Source: RGIG3009 sp045653425 | GTDB lineage: Bacteria > Bacillota > Clostridia > Oscillospirales > Acutalibacteraceae | Direction of reading: 5' to 3' | DNA length: 34,398 bases | Assembly: GCA_045653425.1 (NCBI GenBank) | Contig: JAZOLU010000042.1 | Location: forward strand, 1-34,398 | In this document: one piece after another, positions 8,684 through 16,850 of the stretch | Position numbering within the stretch: the stretch's first letter is position 1 | How the letters are laid out: each line of letters opens with the position of its first letter | Position numbers and translations under genes: made by a program | Notes under the pieces: generated by a model | The model's database searches: none | The model's input: only the letters and a program-made list of their open reading frames with translations | Told to the model about the DNA's origin: nothing

Positions 8684-9372
8684 TCCAACCATCCTTCCGC
8701 ACACCGCACATCCTCCGGTGTGGTAATCTTCAAATTGGTGTAATCGCCCTCTACCAGCCGCACCGGACGGTGTAACGCCTCCACCAGTTGGCAATCGTCG
8801 GTTACCGCCAATCCGTTTTCTTCGGCGTATTGCACGGCACACAGATACAACTGTCGCTCAAACACTTGCGGCGTTTGCACGTTCCACAATTGGGCGCGCG
8901 TGGGGGTGGATACCACCCAACCGTTTTCGTCCGCTACTTTAACCGTGTCTTTCACACGCACCGCCAATGCCGCCGCACCGTCCTGTAAGGCGGCTGTTAC
9001 CACCGCCGTTATCCGTTCCGGTTTTATCAACGGGCGCGCCCCGTCGTGAATGGCAAAATATTCCGTATCCTCCCCGCACGCGGCAATGCCGTTTGCCACC
9101 GATTGCTGACGCGTATTGCCGCCGGGTACAATGGCTTTTACTTTGTGTATGCCGTAATCGGTAACAATTTGGCGCAACGTCACCGTATCCGCTTCGCGCG
9201 CCACCAGCACAATTTCGTCAATGCACTCACACGCCTCAAACGCGGCCAACGTGTGTGCAATCACGGGGCGATCTCCCAGCGTGAGAAACTGCTTGGGAAC
9301 GCCCATACGGGTGGAATTGCCCGCCGCCACAATTACTGCGGCAACACGCGGGTGATGTTGTGGATGATGCAT
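8680..9372 (-). CDS. ispD: 2-C-methyl-D-erythritol 4-phosphate cytidylyltransferase
   Basis: 230 residues. The start is taken as the ATG at 9370-9372, because AAGGAGA then sits seven bases upstream; an in-frame ATG two codons earlier would be only one or two bases from it. It makes CDP-ME from MEP and CTP. Motifs are the CTP-binding loop AAGNSTRMGVPKQF, IHDGARPL, and VKDTVKV with TPQVF nearer the C-terminus. The N-terminal MHHPQHHP is unusually His-rich and precedes the catalytic fold. It forms an ATGA overlap with ispF and lies 16 bases downstream of rqcH. Confidence 0.96.
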   Translation of the reverse strand: MHHPQHHPRVAAVIVAAGNSTRMGVPKQFLTLGDRPVIAHTLAAFEACECIDEIVLVAREADTVTLRQIVTDYGIHKVKAIVPGGNTRQQSVANGIAACGEDTEYFAIHDGARPLIKPERITAVVTAALQDGAAALAVRVKDTVKVADENGWVVSTPTRAQLWNVQTPQVFERQLYLCAVQYAEENGLAVTDDCQLVEALHRPVRLVEGDYTNLKITTPEDVRCAEGWLE

Positions 9373-9388
9373 AGCCATCTCTCCTTAC

Positions 9389-11143
9389 TTACTCGGTACG
9401 CAACCGCGCCGCCAAAGCGGGGTCGGGCGTCACGTACACGGTGCGGTTGTTTTCGTAAATCACCATACCGGGCTTGGCACCCGCCGGTTTTTTTACATAC
9501 CGAATACGGGTATAATCCACCGGCACCTGAGCCGATGCCGCCGCACGCGAATGGGTAGCCGCCAACACAGCCGCTTGCCGCAACGTGGTTTCGGGCGGTT
9601 CTGCCCCCTCGGTTAGCACCACCGTGTGCGAACCGGGAATGTTCTTTGTATGAAACCACCAATCGCTCCCCTTGGCCGTGCGGGTGGTTAAACGGTCGTT
9701 TTGCACGTTGTTGCGCCCAACCAGTATGGTAAAACCATCGTCCGAACAAAACGAAAGCGGACGGGTGGGCCCCGCCGTGCGTCGTTTGTCTTTTTTGGCG
9801 CGCAAATACCCGCTTTGTTCCAGTTCTTGCCGCAGTTCTTCCAGTTCGCGACTATCCGCCGCACGTGACAAAGCATCTGCCACCGATTCCAAATACGTCA
9901 GTTCCGCCTCGCCTCGCGCAATTTGTTCTTGCAACACCTCTTCGGCAACTTTTGCTTTGCGGTATTCTTTATAATACTTTTGAGCATTGCGCGCCGCCGA
10001 CAACGAAGCATCCAGCGGCACCGTTAACAGTGCACACGCTTCGTCGTAATAATTCACCAATTGCGCGGATTCCGCCCCTTTGGGAATGGTATGCAGATTC
10101 GCATTAATCAGGTCCGCATACAACCGCTTACGGTCGCGTTCACCGGATTCGGCGAGTTCGCGCCGCTGATTTTGCAGTTTGCGGGTTAACCGTTCGGTCA
10201 CGGTGGTCAATGTGCGGGTAATATCGTGCGCATAGCGGCGCATCCGTTCCGCGGCATCTTTTTCGGCATAAAATTCATCCAACAAGGCGGAAAAACTCGC
10301 CGCCTCGCGCCCCGTAGCATCCAACCCATATTGCGTAATGGGTAAAAAACTGAATTCCAACGGCGTTTTGTCGGTTCGATACAAAATATACGGCACGCGG
10401 CGATCACGGGTCAATAACACGTCCCGCACCCGATTCAACGCCTGTGTCAGCCGCGTTTTTTGTTCCTCTTTTGTTCCTGTCTCCTGCACACCGCGGCAAA
10501 CCGCCGCGGCAATTTCCCGACAAATAAGAGGAGAAAACCCTTGCACACGCGCCTGCAACGCCTTATCAATCGACCCGTCGCTTTGCACCACCGCTTCGCT
10601 CAACTGCTCTGCCGTGCAACCCAGCGCATCCAAACGGGAAGCATCCGCGGGCGGTGGAAAGTACGGCAATCCCGGCAACACGGGACGTACCGATGACATC
10701 GACAAATCCACACGCTTAACCGCGTCGATAATGCCGTTGTCCTCCCCTATAAGGATAATGTTACTGTGCCGCCCCATCAGTTCCGCCGCCAGCGTGAGGC
10801 GAACAGGGTCACCCAATTCGTTGAGTGTATCAAAATCAAAATACAACACGCGCTCCAACCACGGTTGGCGAATATCCACCAGTCGCGCACCGGTCAACCG
10901 TTTGCGTAACAACATACAAAACGACGGCGGAGTAGCGGGGTTTTCCAACGCTATCTCGGTAATGTGGGCGCGCGGCGAATTCACCCGCGCGGAAAGGTAC
11001 AGTTTGTGTGTTCCGTTCCGCCCGCGCATTGCGAGCACCAACTCCTCGCGCGAGGGTTGGTGAATTTTATCCATGCGAGAATCACACAAAACGGTGTGCA
11101 ACTCCTCCCGCAGACAATGCAAAAATGCGCCGTCGAGTGCCAT
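9389..11143 (-). CDS. rqcH: Ribosome quality control protein RqcH (NFACT family)
   Basis: 584 residues. RqcH binds split 50S subunits with stalled nascent chains and adds C-terminal alanine tails for degradation. Order of parts: NFACT-N (about 1-280), a charged coiled-coil middle (about 290-430), and the NFACT-R domain (about 450-560, with DWWFHTKNIPGSHTVV). At the position of the B. subtilis D97/R98 pair needed for tRNA-Ala work, this protein has E97/R98. It was formerly annotated as fibronectin-binding protein FbpA. AAAGGA precedes the ATG. The gene is four bases downstream of the Nif3-like gene. Confidence 0.94.
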   Translation of the reverse strand: MALDGAFLHCLREELHTVLCDSRMDKIHQPSREELVLAMRGRNGTHKLYLSARVNSPRAHITEIALENPATPPSFCMLLRKRLTGARLVDIRQPWLERVLYFDFDTLNELGDPVRLTLAAELMGRHSNIILIGEDNGIIDAVKRVDLSMSSVRPVLPGLPYFPPPADASRLDALGCTAEQLSEAVVQSDGSIDKALQARVQGFSPLICREIAAAVCRGVQETGTKEEQKTRLTQALNRVRDVLLTRDRRVPYILYRTDKTPLEFSFLPITQYGLDATGREAASFSALLDEFYAEKDAAERMRRYAHDITRTLTTVTERLTRKLQNQRRELAESGERDRKRLYADLINANLHTIPKGAESAQLVNYYDEACALLTVPLDASLSAARNAQKYYKEYRKAKVAEEVLQEQIARGEAELTYLESVADALSRAADSRELEELRQELEQSGYLRAKKDKRRTAGPTRPLSFCSDDGFTILVGRNNVQNDRLTTRTAKGSDWWFHTKNIPGSHTVVLTEGAEPPETTLRQAAVLAATHSRAAASAQVPVDYTRIRYVKKPAGAKPGMVIYENNRTVYVTPDPALAARLRTE

Positions 11144-11147
11144 TGTG

Positions 11148-11894
11148 TCAGTCCTTTGCTATGGTTTTATACGGTGCCGCGCCGCGGTGTAACACCACGC
11201 GCAGTTCCGAAAAAGCGACATTTAACCACGCCGCCACTTGTTCAGCAACAAAAACCTCGGTGGCATAATGCCCACCGTCCACCAGCGTTTTGGCAGGAGG
11301 CACACACAACCATTCGTGGTGCTTTACCTCGCCGGTAAGTGCGGCATCCGCCTCTTGCAACAAGTGAAGCACCAAATCGGCACCACCACCGCCGCACAGA
11401 GCCACCGTACGCACGCTATCCGTTCCCGCACGTACGCGCACCGCCGTGTTTAACGCCGCCGCCACCTGCTTGGCAAAGTCTGCCGCCGAAAGCGGTTGTG
11501 CCAACTCACCCACACGGCTCATACCGTCGGGTGCCGTGCGCACACGCGTAAGCCCCAACCGTTCAGCCAAACAATCGTTCACGCCGCCCGCGGTTTTGTC
11601 CAAATTGGTATGTACACACAACGCGGTAATCCCGTGTTGCGCCAACCGATACGGCACACTCCCCGCCGAAAGCGTACGCAACGGTTCAAAAATAACGGGA
11701 TGATGGCTGATAATCAGCCGCGCGTGTTCGCGCAGGGCGGTATCCACCACCTCGTCTGTAATGTCCAGTGTCACCACAACACAGTCCGTTTCACCGGCCA
11801 TATCACCCACCAGCAACCCGCTGTTGTCCCACTCCTCGGCAGTATCAAAGGGTGCTTTGGTTTGCAAAAACGCATAAATGTCGGCTATGTTCAT
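11148..11894 (-). CDS. Nif3-like dinuclear metal centre protein (YbgI/YqfO family)
   Basis: 248 residues from the ATG at 11892-11894, chosen for GGGAGG seven bases upstream and the ATGA overlap with the trmK stop. Metal-binding residues lie in RLIISHHPVIF and near the C-terminus in GGHYATEV. The family forms hexameric rings with a two-metal site; a GTP cyclohydrolase I type 2 label is often copied to it but is not well supported. At 248 residues it is the short YbgI-like form and lacks the PII-like insertion common in Bacillus YqfO. Pairing with trmK is standard in Firmicutes. Confidence 0.93.
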   Translation of the reverse strand: MNIADIYAFLQTKAPFDTAEEWDNSGLLVGDMAGETDCVVVTLDITDEVVDTALREHARLIISHHPVIFEPLRTLSAGSVPYRLAQHGITALCVHTNLDKTAGGVNDCLAERLGLTRVRTAPDGMSRVGELAQPLSAADFAKQVAAALNTAVRVRAGTDSVRTVALCGGGGADLVLHLLQEADAALTGEVKHHEWLCVPPAKTLVDGGHYATEVFVAEQVAAWLNVAFSELRVVLHRGAAPYKTIAKD

Positions 11895-12565
11895 CGCTTT
11901 TCCTCCCACGGTTTCCAATCCCCACGACGGTAACGGCGCACCGCTTGCAAACAGGCTTCGCCTTGTGCGGTAGGATGCGCTTGTTGTTCACGCAGCAAGC
12001 GCGTTTGCACCACCTGTAAGTACCCGTCACCCGCCGGCAACGGCACGCGCCCCACATAACACAGCGGCTCCGTTGCCGCCGTCACCGCGCCGGTATATTG
12101 CACACACAACACGGTATACCAATGCCGACCGGAACGCGCCACGCGTTCTTCCTGCAAGTCAAATCCCTCGGCAAACAAATAGGCGCGCAACTTTTCCGCA
12201 CGGGTCATAGGTTGTAAAATCAGCCGATACCGTGGGTTCTTTATCCACGGTGCCTCCGCCAAAATGGCGGCAATGGTTTCGCCGCCCATACCGGCTATCA
12301 CAATATCATCCACCTCGTCCGGCATAACGGTATGCAACCCATCCCCCAACCGAACCGCAATGGCGTTCTCCAACCCCGCCTGCGCAATGTTCAGACGAGC
12401 GTTTTCGGCGGGTCCGTGCCGTACATCCGAAGCAATGGCGGAGGGACACCGCCCTTCACTCACCAGCGTTACCGGCAGATGCGCGTGGTCGGTGCCGATA
12501 TCCGCCACTCGACTGCCATCCCGCACCAAATCGGCAGCCAATCGCAAACGCGAATCCAACAACAT
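11891..12565 (-). CDS. trmK: tRNA (adenine(22)-N(1))-methyltransferase
   Basis: 224 residues from the ATG at 12563-12565 (AGGAGA just upstream; an upstream in-frame ATG precedes the ribosome site and is rejected). A class I SAM-dependent fold: VADIGTDHAHLPVTLV is motif I, SDVRHGPAENARLNI the SAM acidic loop, and IAGMGGETIAAIL the family signature. In B. subtilis TrmK methylates N1 of A22 in tRNA-Ser and tRNA-Tyr. It overlaps the Nif3-like gene by four bases. Confidence 0.94.
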   Translation of the reverse strand: MLLDSRLRLAADLVRDGSRVADIGTDHAHLPVTLVSEGRCPSAIASDVRHGPAENARLNIAQAGLENAIAVRLGDGLHTVMPDEVDDIVIAGMGGETIAAILAEAPWIKNPRYRLILQPMTRAEKLRAYLFAEGFDLQEERVARSGRHWYTVLCVQYTGAVTAATEPLCYVGRVPLPAGDGYLQVVQTRLLREQQAHPTAQGEACLQAVRRYRRGDWKPWEEKR

Positions 12566-12582
12566 ACATTCTCCTATAAACA

Positions 12583-12609
12583 CAAGCGGCTCGCATGACG
12601 AGCCGCTTG
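12583..12609 (-). terminator. Hairpin between DUF1858 gene and trmK (possible leaky terminator)
   Basis: An 11-bp perfect stem (12583-12593 with 12599-12609) and five-base loop. On the minus strand it is followed by TGTTTATA, a poor T-tract, so partial termination or RNA processing is more likely than a full stop. It lies nine bases after the DUF1858 gene. Confidence 0.5.
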
Positions 12610-12617
12610 CCGTGTTC

Positions 12618-12815
12618 TCACTTGCTCAAATGGGCGTTGATTTTGGCAACCAACTCATCGGCATTCACACCGTGAACGGCGCACGCCTGCTCCAGTGTTT
12701 CGCCGCGAGCCGAAGGGCAACCGAGACAGTGCATCCCCATTTCCAAAAAATACGGAGCCGTGCTGCGGTCCATATCCAGAATATCACCAATCAGCATATC
12801 TTTCGTAATCGTCAT
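12618..12815 (-). CDS. DUF1858 domain protein (redox-disulfide type)
   Basis: 65 residues, a stand-alone DUF1858 domain. The signature is MGMHCLGCPSARGETLEQAC with a CxxC pair (about residues 30-33) and a third cysteine. The domain is usually described as a redox-active or metal-binding disulfide found with hybrid-cluster proteins; function is unproven. AAGGAAG precedes the ATG. First gene after an internal promoter, upstream of trmK. Confidence 0.9.
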   Translation of the reverse strand: MTITKDMLIGDILDMDRSTAPYFLEMGMHCLGCPSARGETLEQACAVHGVNADELVAKINAHLSK

Positions 12816-12848
12816 TCTTCATCTTCCTTTCTTATTCATACTAATGAT

Positions 12849-12876
12849 AGTATACCATAGTTTTTCCCATTTGCAA
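12849..12876 (-). promoter_or_regulatory. Promoter for DUF1858-trmK and following genes
   Basis: On the minus strand, TTGCAA (12871-12876), a 16-base spacer and TATACT (12849-12854) preceded by TGG, an extended -10. It falls between rsmE and the DUF1858 gene. Confidence 0.6.
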
Positions 12877-12879
12877 ACA

Positions 12880-13602
12880 TTAATTCATATTTCCGGTTTG
12901 TTGCATTACAACTGCCAATGCCACCAGCGGTGCCGTTTCGCAACGCAAAATACGCGGGCCAAGCGTGGCAACTGCCGCGCCGACGACACGCAAACGCTCA
13001 ATTTCCTCTGTTTCAAAGCCGCCCTCCGGCCCAATCACCAGTGATATCTGCCGCGTATTTTCACTTACCAGTGACTCCAGCGGCACACCGCCGCCCTCAT
13101 AGAACACCACGGTGTTTTCGTGCGAGAGTGCTTCCAACGCTTGTGTAAACGACAAAGGTGCCGCCACTTCCGGAATTAGCCCCCGCCCGCTTTGTTCCGC
13201 GGCAGAAGCGGCAATTTTTTGCCACCGCGCCTGTTTTTTGGCACCCTCTGCCGCGTTCAGCCGCACCACACTGCGCGCCATACTCACCGGTACCACGCGC
13301 ACGGCCCCAATCTCCACGCATTTTTGCACAATAAAATCCATTTTTTCGCTTTTGGGCAATCCTTGATACACCGTTACCGACACATCGGGTTCACTGCATG
13401 TGGGTGTGCGTTCCACAACTTCCGCGTACACCTCATGCTCCCCCACCGTAACCAAACGACAACGGTAATCGGTACCCGCACTGTCACACAAAGTCACTTC
13501 TTCCCCCGCACGCATACGCAATACCCGCGCAATATGGTGCACTTCCGGCCCGGTCAACACCACCGTATCGCCCGCAAAAGGGGCTACAAAAAAACGTGAC
13601 AT
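12880..13602 (-). CDS. rsmE: 16S rRNA (uracil(1498)-N(3))-methyltransferase
   Basis: 240 residues from the ATG at 13600-13602 (AAAGGA eight bases upstream; N-terminus SRFFV fits the family). A SPOUT-fold methyltransferase with a PUA-like N-terminal domain; it methylates U1498 of 16S rRNA in the decoding centre. The knot motifs are VIGPEGGFETEEIE and LGPRILRCETAPLVAL. It starts four bases after prmA, a common Firmicute pair. Confidence 0.95.
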   Translation of the reverse strand: MSRFFVAPFAGDTVVLTGPEVHHIARVLRMRAGEEVTLCDSAGTDYRCRLVTVGEHEVYAEVVERTPTCSEPDVSVTVYQGLPKSEKMDFIVQKCVEIGAVRVVPVSMARSVVRLNAAEGAKKQARWQKIAASAAEQSGRGLIPEVAAPLSFTQALEALSHENTVVFYEGGGVPLESLVSENTRQISLVIGPEGGFETEEIERLRVVGAAVATLGPRILRCETAPLVALAVVMQQTGNMN

Positions 13603-13606
13603 CCCA

Positions 13607-14536
13607 TTAATCCTTTCCGCACACAAAGCAGCACCAGCCGCCGTGTGTCAGCCGTTGACGAACCAGAAACCCGCAGGCAACCAGTCCGGCTTCCACTTCG
13701 GCGCCGCGTTCCTCAATAATGCCCGAAACAATGTACACGCCGTCCGGCCGCAAAAACGCCGGAATGGACGGGGACAACTTCAAAATCGCATCTGCCACAA
13801 TATTCGCCAACACCAGATGGTATTGCCCCGTAATCCTCTCCACCAAATCGCCCTGCACCATACGGTAACGCGGTGCTTCAAAGCCGTTGATTTTTCCGTT
13901 TTCCACCGCCATTTTCACCGCCAGTGCATCAATATCCACACCCACCGCCGAGCGTGCACCGAGCAACAACGATGCCACCGACAAAATACCGCTGCCGCAA
14001 CCCACATCCAGTACGTCCGCGTCCGGCGTAACGTAGGTTTCCACCACCTCCAACACCATACGGGTGGTGTCGTGCCCGCCGGTGCCAAACGCCATACCGG
14101 GGTCAATGGACAGCAACGCACGCCCCTCGGTATTGTCAACCGTTTCCCACGTGGGACAAATCAACAACCGTTTCCCCACCGCAAGCGGCTTAAAATACTG
14201 TTTCCAGTTGTTTGCCCAGTCCTGCTCACTGATGTTGTGCGTGTCCACCTCGCTATCAATGCCGCACGCCGCCAACCGTTCCCGCAAAAACAACACGGTC
14301 TCTGCCGGATTTTCCTGCGGTTCCAAATACAAATGGATAATGCTATGCGTGCGGTCGCGGCCCAACAACTCCTCGTCAATTAGGTCGATATGAGCAATCT
14401 CCCGTGCGCCTTGCTCTAAATCACTGTAATCCTCCACGTAAATGCCGTACGGCACCGCCATATTGGCAATGGCAGAGGCACGGTCGGTATCGGCCGTGGC
14501 CACGCGAATACACACTTCGGTCCAATTGTCAGACAT
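13607..14536 (-). CDS. prmA: Ribosomal protein L11 methyltransferase
   Basis: 309 residues, normal length; AAGGAGA precedes the ATG. A SAM-dependent enzyme that methylates lysines and the N-terminus of ribosomal protein L11. FGTGGHDTT (about 150-158) is the PrmA signature; LDVGCGSGIL (about 176) is motif I and VLANIVADAIL the post-motif catalytic loop. The N-terminal substrate-binding domain is complete. First gene of the prmA-rsmE pair. Confidence 0.95.
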   Translation of the reverse strand: MSDNWTEVCIRVATADTDRASAIANMAVPYGIYVEDYSDLEQGAREIAHIDLIDEELLGRDRTHSIIHLYLEPQENPAETVLFLRERLAACGIDSEVDTHNISEQDWANNWKQYFKPLAVGKRLLICPTWETVDNTEGRALLSIDPGMAFGTGGHDTTRMVLEVVETYVTPDADVLDVGCGSGILSVASLLLGARSAVGVDIDALAVKMAVENGKINGFEAPRYRMVQGDLVERITGQYHLVLANIVADAILKLSPSIPAFLRPDGVYIVSGIIEERGAEVEAGLVACGFLVRQRLTHGGWCCFVCGKD

Positions 14537-14641
14537 CGGAATTCTCCTTCCGTTACATTCAAATTCTGCTTGTTATTTTACCACACTTTACAACAAAAAG
14601 AAAGCAAATTTAACAACGTTTTAATTTTAGTAAATTTTTAC

Positions 14642-14670
14642 TTGAAAAATCCGTTTACATTTGGTATTAT
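14642..14670 (+). promoter_or_regulatory. Promoter for the DUF1846 gene
   Basis: TTGAAA (14642-14647), a 17-base spacer and TATTAT (14665-14670), 23 bases before the start codon. The rest of the gap back to prmA (14537-14641) is AT-rich; a weak extended -10 (TGGTAAAAT on the minus strand) there may serve prmA. Confidence 0.6.
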
Positions 14671-14693
14671 GTATAGCGAGGTGGGTGAAACGT

Positions 14694-16181
14694 ATGCCAA
14701 CGGGTTTTGACAACGAGTTGTATATGGCCAAACAAAAAGAGCATATTTTGGAACGCATCTCTCGGTTTAACGGCAAGTTGTACTTGGAATTCGGCGGCAA
14801 ATTGTTTGACGATTACCACGCAGCCCGTGTTCTCCCCGGCTTTAAGCCGGATGCCAAAATCCGTTTACTGTGCGATATGCGGGACAAGGTAGAAGTCGTG
14901 TTCTGCATCAGTGCCGGCAACATCGAAAAAACCAAGATTCGCGCCGACCTCGGCATCAGTTACGAAATGGATTTGCTGCGTCAGATTGACGTTATCACCG
15001 ACCTGGGCATCGAGGTTAACAGTGTTGTTATCACGCAATACGCCGGTCAAGCGGCGGCGGATGCGTTTATTCGCAAACTCAACGCACGCGGTGTTACCAA
15101 TTACATTCACCGCCCAATTGAGGGCTACCCATCCGACGTGGACCATATTGTGAGTGACGAGGGTTACGGCTCCAATCCGTACATTGTCACCACCAAACCA
15201 TTGGTCGTGGTTACCGCCCCCGGTCCCGGCAGCGGCAAATTGGCCACGTGCTTGTCTCAGGTATATCACGAACACCGCCGCGGCATTGTGGCGGGGTACG
15301 GCAAGTACGAAACCTTCCCCATTTGGAACTTGCCGCTCAAACATCCGGTCAATTTGGCGTACGAAGCCGCCACGGCGGATTTGCAGGACGTGAATATCAT
15401 TGACCCGTTCCATTTGGAAGCATACGGGGAAACCACCGTCAACTACAACCGCGACGTGGAAGCATTTCCCATTGTACATACCATTTTGTCACGCATTACC
15501 GGCAATGACCGGTTTTATTGCAGTCCCACCGATATGGGCGTGAATATGGCGGGTTTCGCCATTGTGAATGACGAAGTTTGTCGCGTAGCCGGCGAACAAG
15601 AAGTCATACGCCGTTATTATAAGGGCCTGTGCGACTTAAAGCAAGGCAAAGAACGTGCGGAAACGGTGGATAAACTCCGTTTGATTATGCAGCAAATGAA
15701 CCTGAAAAAAGAAGACCGCCCCGTGGTAATGCCTGCTCTGTCCAAAAAGGAAGCGTGTGGCGGCGCCCCCGCCGCGGCAATTCGCCTGCCGGACGGTCGC
15801 ATCATCACCGGAAAAGCTACGCGTTTGCTCAGTGCGTGCAGCGGCGCGGTGCTTAACGCCATTAAAGTTATGGCGGACATTCCCAAAGAAGTATTGTTAA
15901 TGAGTCCGCAAGTGTTGGAGCCGGTGCTCAAATTAAAAATCGACTTGCTCCACAGCCAAAGCAGTGTACTGAAAATGGATGACGTACTCACCGCATTGTA
16001 CATCTGCGCCGCGTCGGACGACACGGCCGCCGCCGCGGTGGCACAGCTCCCCTATTTGCGCGGGTGCGAACTTCACTCCACGCAACTTCTCCATTCGGGC
16101 GACGAATCCACGTTGCGAAAAATGGGCTTTCACATTACCTGCGAACCGGAATTTCCGGACAAAAATTTATACTTTGGTTAA
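14694..16181 (+). CDS. DUF1846 domain-containing protein
   Basis: 495 residues from the ATG at 14694, with GAGGTGG upstream. Full-length DUF1846 family member: the N-terminus GFDNELYMAKQKEHILERI, YLEFGGKLFDDYHAARVLPG and the glycine-rich loop APGPGSGKLATCLSQ are conserved hallmarks. Crystal structures exist for the family, but its biochemical role is unknown; the loop suggests nucleotide or phosphate binding. tRNA-Leu(TAA) begins 24 bases after the stop without a promoter of its own. Confidence 0.93.
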   Translation: MPTGFDNELYMAKQKEHILERISRFNGKLYLEFGGKLFDDYHAARVLPGFKPDAKIRLLCDMRDKVEVVFCISAGNIEKTKIRADLGISYEMDLLRQIDVITDLGIEVNSVVITQYAGQAAADAFIRKLNARGVTNYIHRPIEGYPSDVDHIVSDEGYGSNPYIVTTKPLVVVTAPGPGSGKLATCLSQVYHEHRRGIVAGYGKYETFPIWNLPLKHPVNLAYEAATADLQDVNIIDPFHLEAYGETTVNYNRDVEAFPIVHTILSRITGNDRFYCSPTDMGVNMAGFAIVNDEVCRVAGEQEVIRRYYKGLCDLKQGKERAETVDKLRLIMQQMNLKKEDRPVVMPALSKKEACGGAPAAAIRLPDGRIITGKATRLLSACSGAVLNAIKVMADIPKEVLLMSPQVLEPVLKLKIDLLHSQSSVLKMDDVLTALYICAASDDTAAAAVAQLPYLRGCELHSTQLLHSGDESTLRKMGFHITCEPEFPDKNLYFG

Positions 16182-16205
16182 CCACGGGCTTTTGCCCGTA
16201 TATAT

Positions 16206-16292
16206 GCCGCTGTGGTGGAATAGGCAGACACAAGGGACTTAAAATCCCTCGGTAGCAATACCGTACCGGTTCAAGTCCGGTCAGCGGCACCA
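16206..16292 (+). tRNA. tRNA-Leu (anticodon TAA)
   Basis: Acceptor stem GCCGCTG with CAGCGGC; anticodon stem AGGGA/TCCCT enclosing loop CTTAAAA, so the anticodon is TAA. A long variable arm is present, the T-loop is TTCAAGT, and CCA is encoded at 16290-16292. A 6-bp hairpin (16184-16199) separates it from the DUF1846 stop. Confidence 0.97.
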
Positions 16293-16293
16293 T

Positions 16294-16345
16294 ATCGAGT
16301 GTTCATAACCAACTTGAAGGTTGGAAATGGACACTCGATTTTTTA
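16294..16345 (+). terminator. Terminator after tRNA-Leu(TAA)
   Basis: A long stem from ATCGAGTGTTC (16294-16304) to GACACTCGAT (about 16331-16340), with an inner CCAAC/GTTGG stem, then TTTTTTAT. Part of it recurs inverted and part recurs directly at the other end of the protease island (20514-20610). Confidence 0.85.
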
Positions 16346-16622
16346 TACTCATTTTTCTGTTTTAATACGTATTTTTAAAGCGCGTAACCCACTATGACAC
16401 TTTTACGGATATTCCGTACAAAAATGTCAGTGGGTGCTATGTTGGAAACAGTTATAAAAAACGCCACCCAACATCTAAAAATGTCGTATGTTGACTTTGT
16501 GTAGTCCTCTACTATATAACGCGGTTTGTGCACAAAAATATTTCTGAAATCCCCAAAAATCGTTTTTCGACAAAGCCGATAAAAAAGTATTAGGAAAAAT
16601 CTTTTTCAGCGATAAAATTTGG
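16346..16622. other. Gene-free AT-rich stretch with nested inverted repeats
   Basis: No coding frame is supported. It contains an imperfect hairpin (16387-16399 with 16425-16435, two-base bulge) that encloses a second hairpin TACGGA/TCCGTA (16404-16418), followed by ATGTTGG/CCAACAT (16439-16474). Neither has a T-tract. This is the left edge of the AT-rich island. Confidence 0.5.
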
Positions 16623-16651
16623 TTGACATTTTCCGGCGGGTTTGATATAGT
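16623..16651 (+). promoter_or_regulatory. Strong promoter ahead of the leader RNA
   Basis: Consensus TTGACA (16623-16628), a 17-base spacer and TATAGT (16646-16651). Transcription should start near 16658, 23 bases before the first hairpin arm of the leader. Confidence 0.75.
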
Positions 16652-16680
16652 GAATTTGTAAGAAGTGACGTACAGCCGAC

Positions 16681-16753
16681 GATTTGTGCGCCATGTTTAT
16701 AGATTACATAAAGCGCACAAATCATCTGCGATAGGGATGATTTGTGCTTTTTT
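16681..16753 (+). promoter_or_regulatory. Attenuator-like leader: antiterminator and terminator sharing one arm
   Basis: Arm 1, GATTTGTGCGC (16681-16691), pairs perfectly with arm 2, GCGCACAAATC (16713-16723), with an inner ATGT/ACAT stem. Arm 2 also lies inside GCACAAATCATC (16715-16726), which pairs perfectly with GATGATTTGTGC (16736-16747), followed by six T's. The two folds exclude each other. A 13-codon frame, MFIDYIKRTNHLR, starts at 16693 and stops at 16732-16734 in the terminator loop, but no ribosome site precedes it. The next gene starts 97 bases beyond the T-run. I do not recognise a known riboswitch class. Confidence 0.65.
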
Positions 16754-16850
16754 ATTTGTTGGAACAAAGAAAGTGGGTGTTGCCAATGGGTTAAACGCTT
16801 GTAAATTATAGAAAATCAACCACTGTAACCTGTAGCAAGGAGGCCATCTA

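Noticed and set aside
13643..14383. 246-codon open frame antisense to prmA
   Set aside because: Same reasons: it lies wholly within prmA on the other strand and lacks a ribosome site and protein-like composition.
16387..16435. Terminator in the gap after tRNA-Leu(TAA)
   Set aside because: The hairpin is imperfect and not followed by a T-tract, and a good terminator already exists at 16294-16345.
16681..16753. Known riboswitch (c-di-GMP, preQ1, T-box and similar)
   Set aside because: No conserved aptamer core or T-box sequence could be read; only the competing hairpins are evident.
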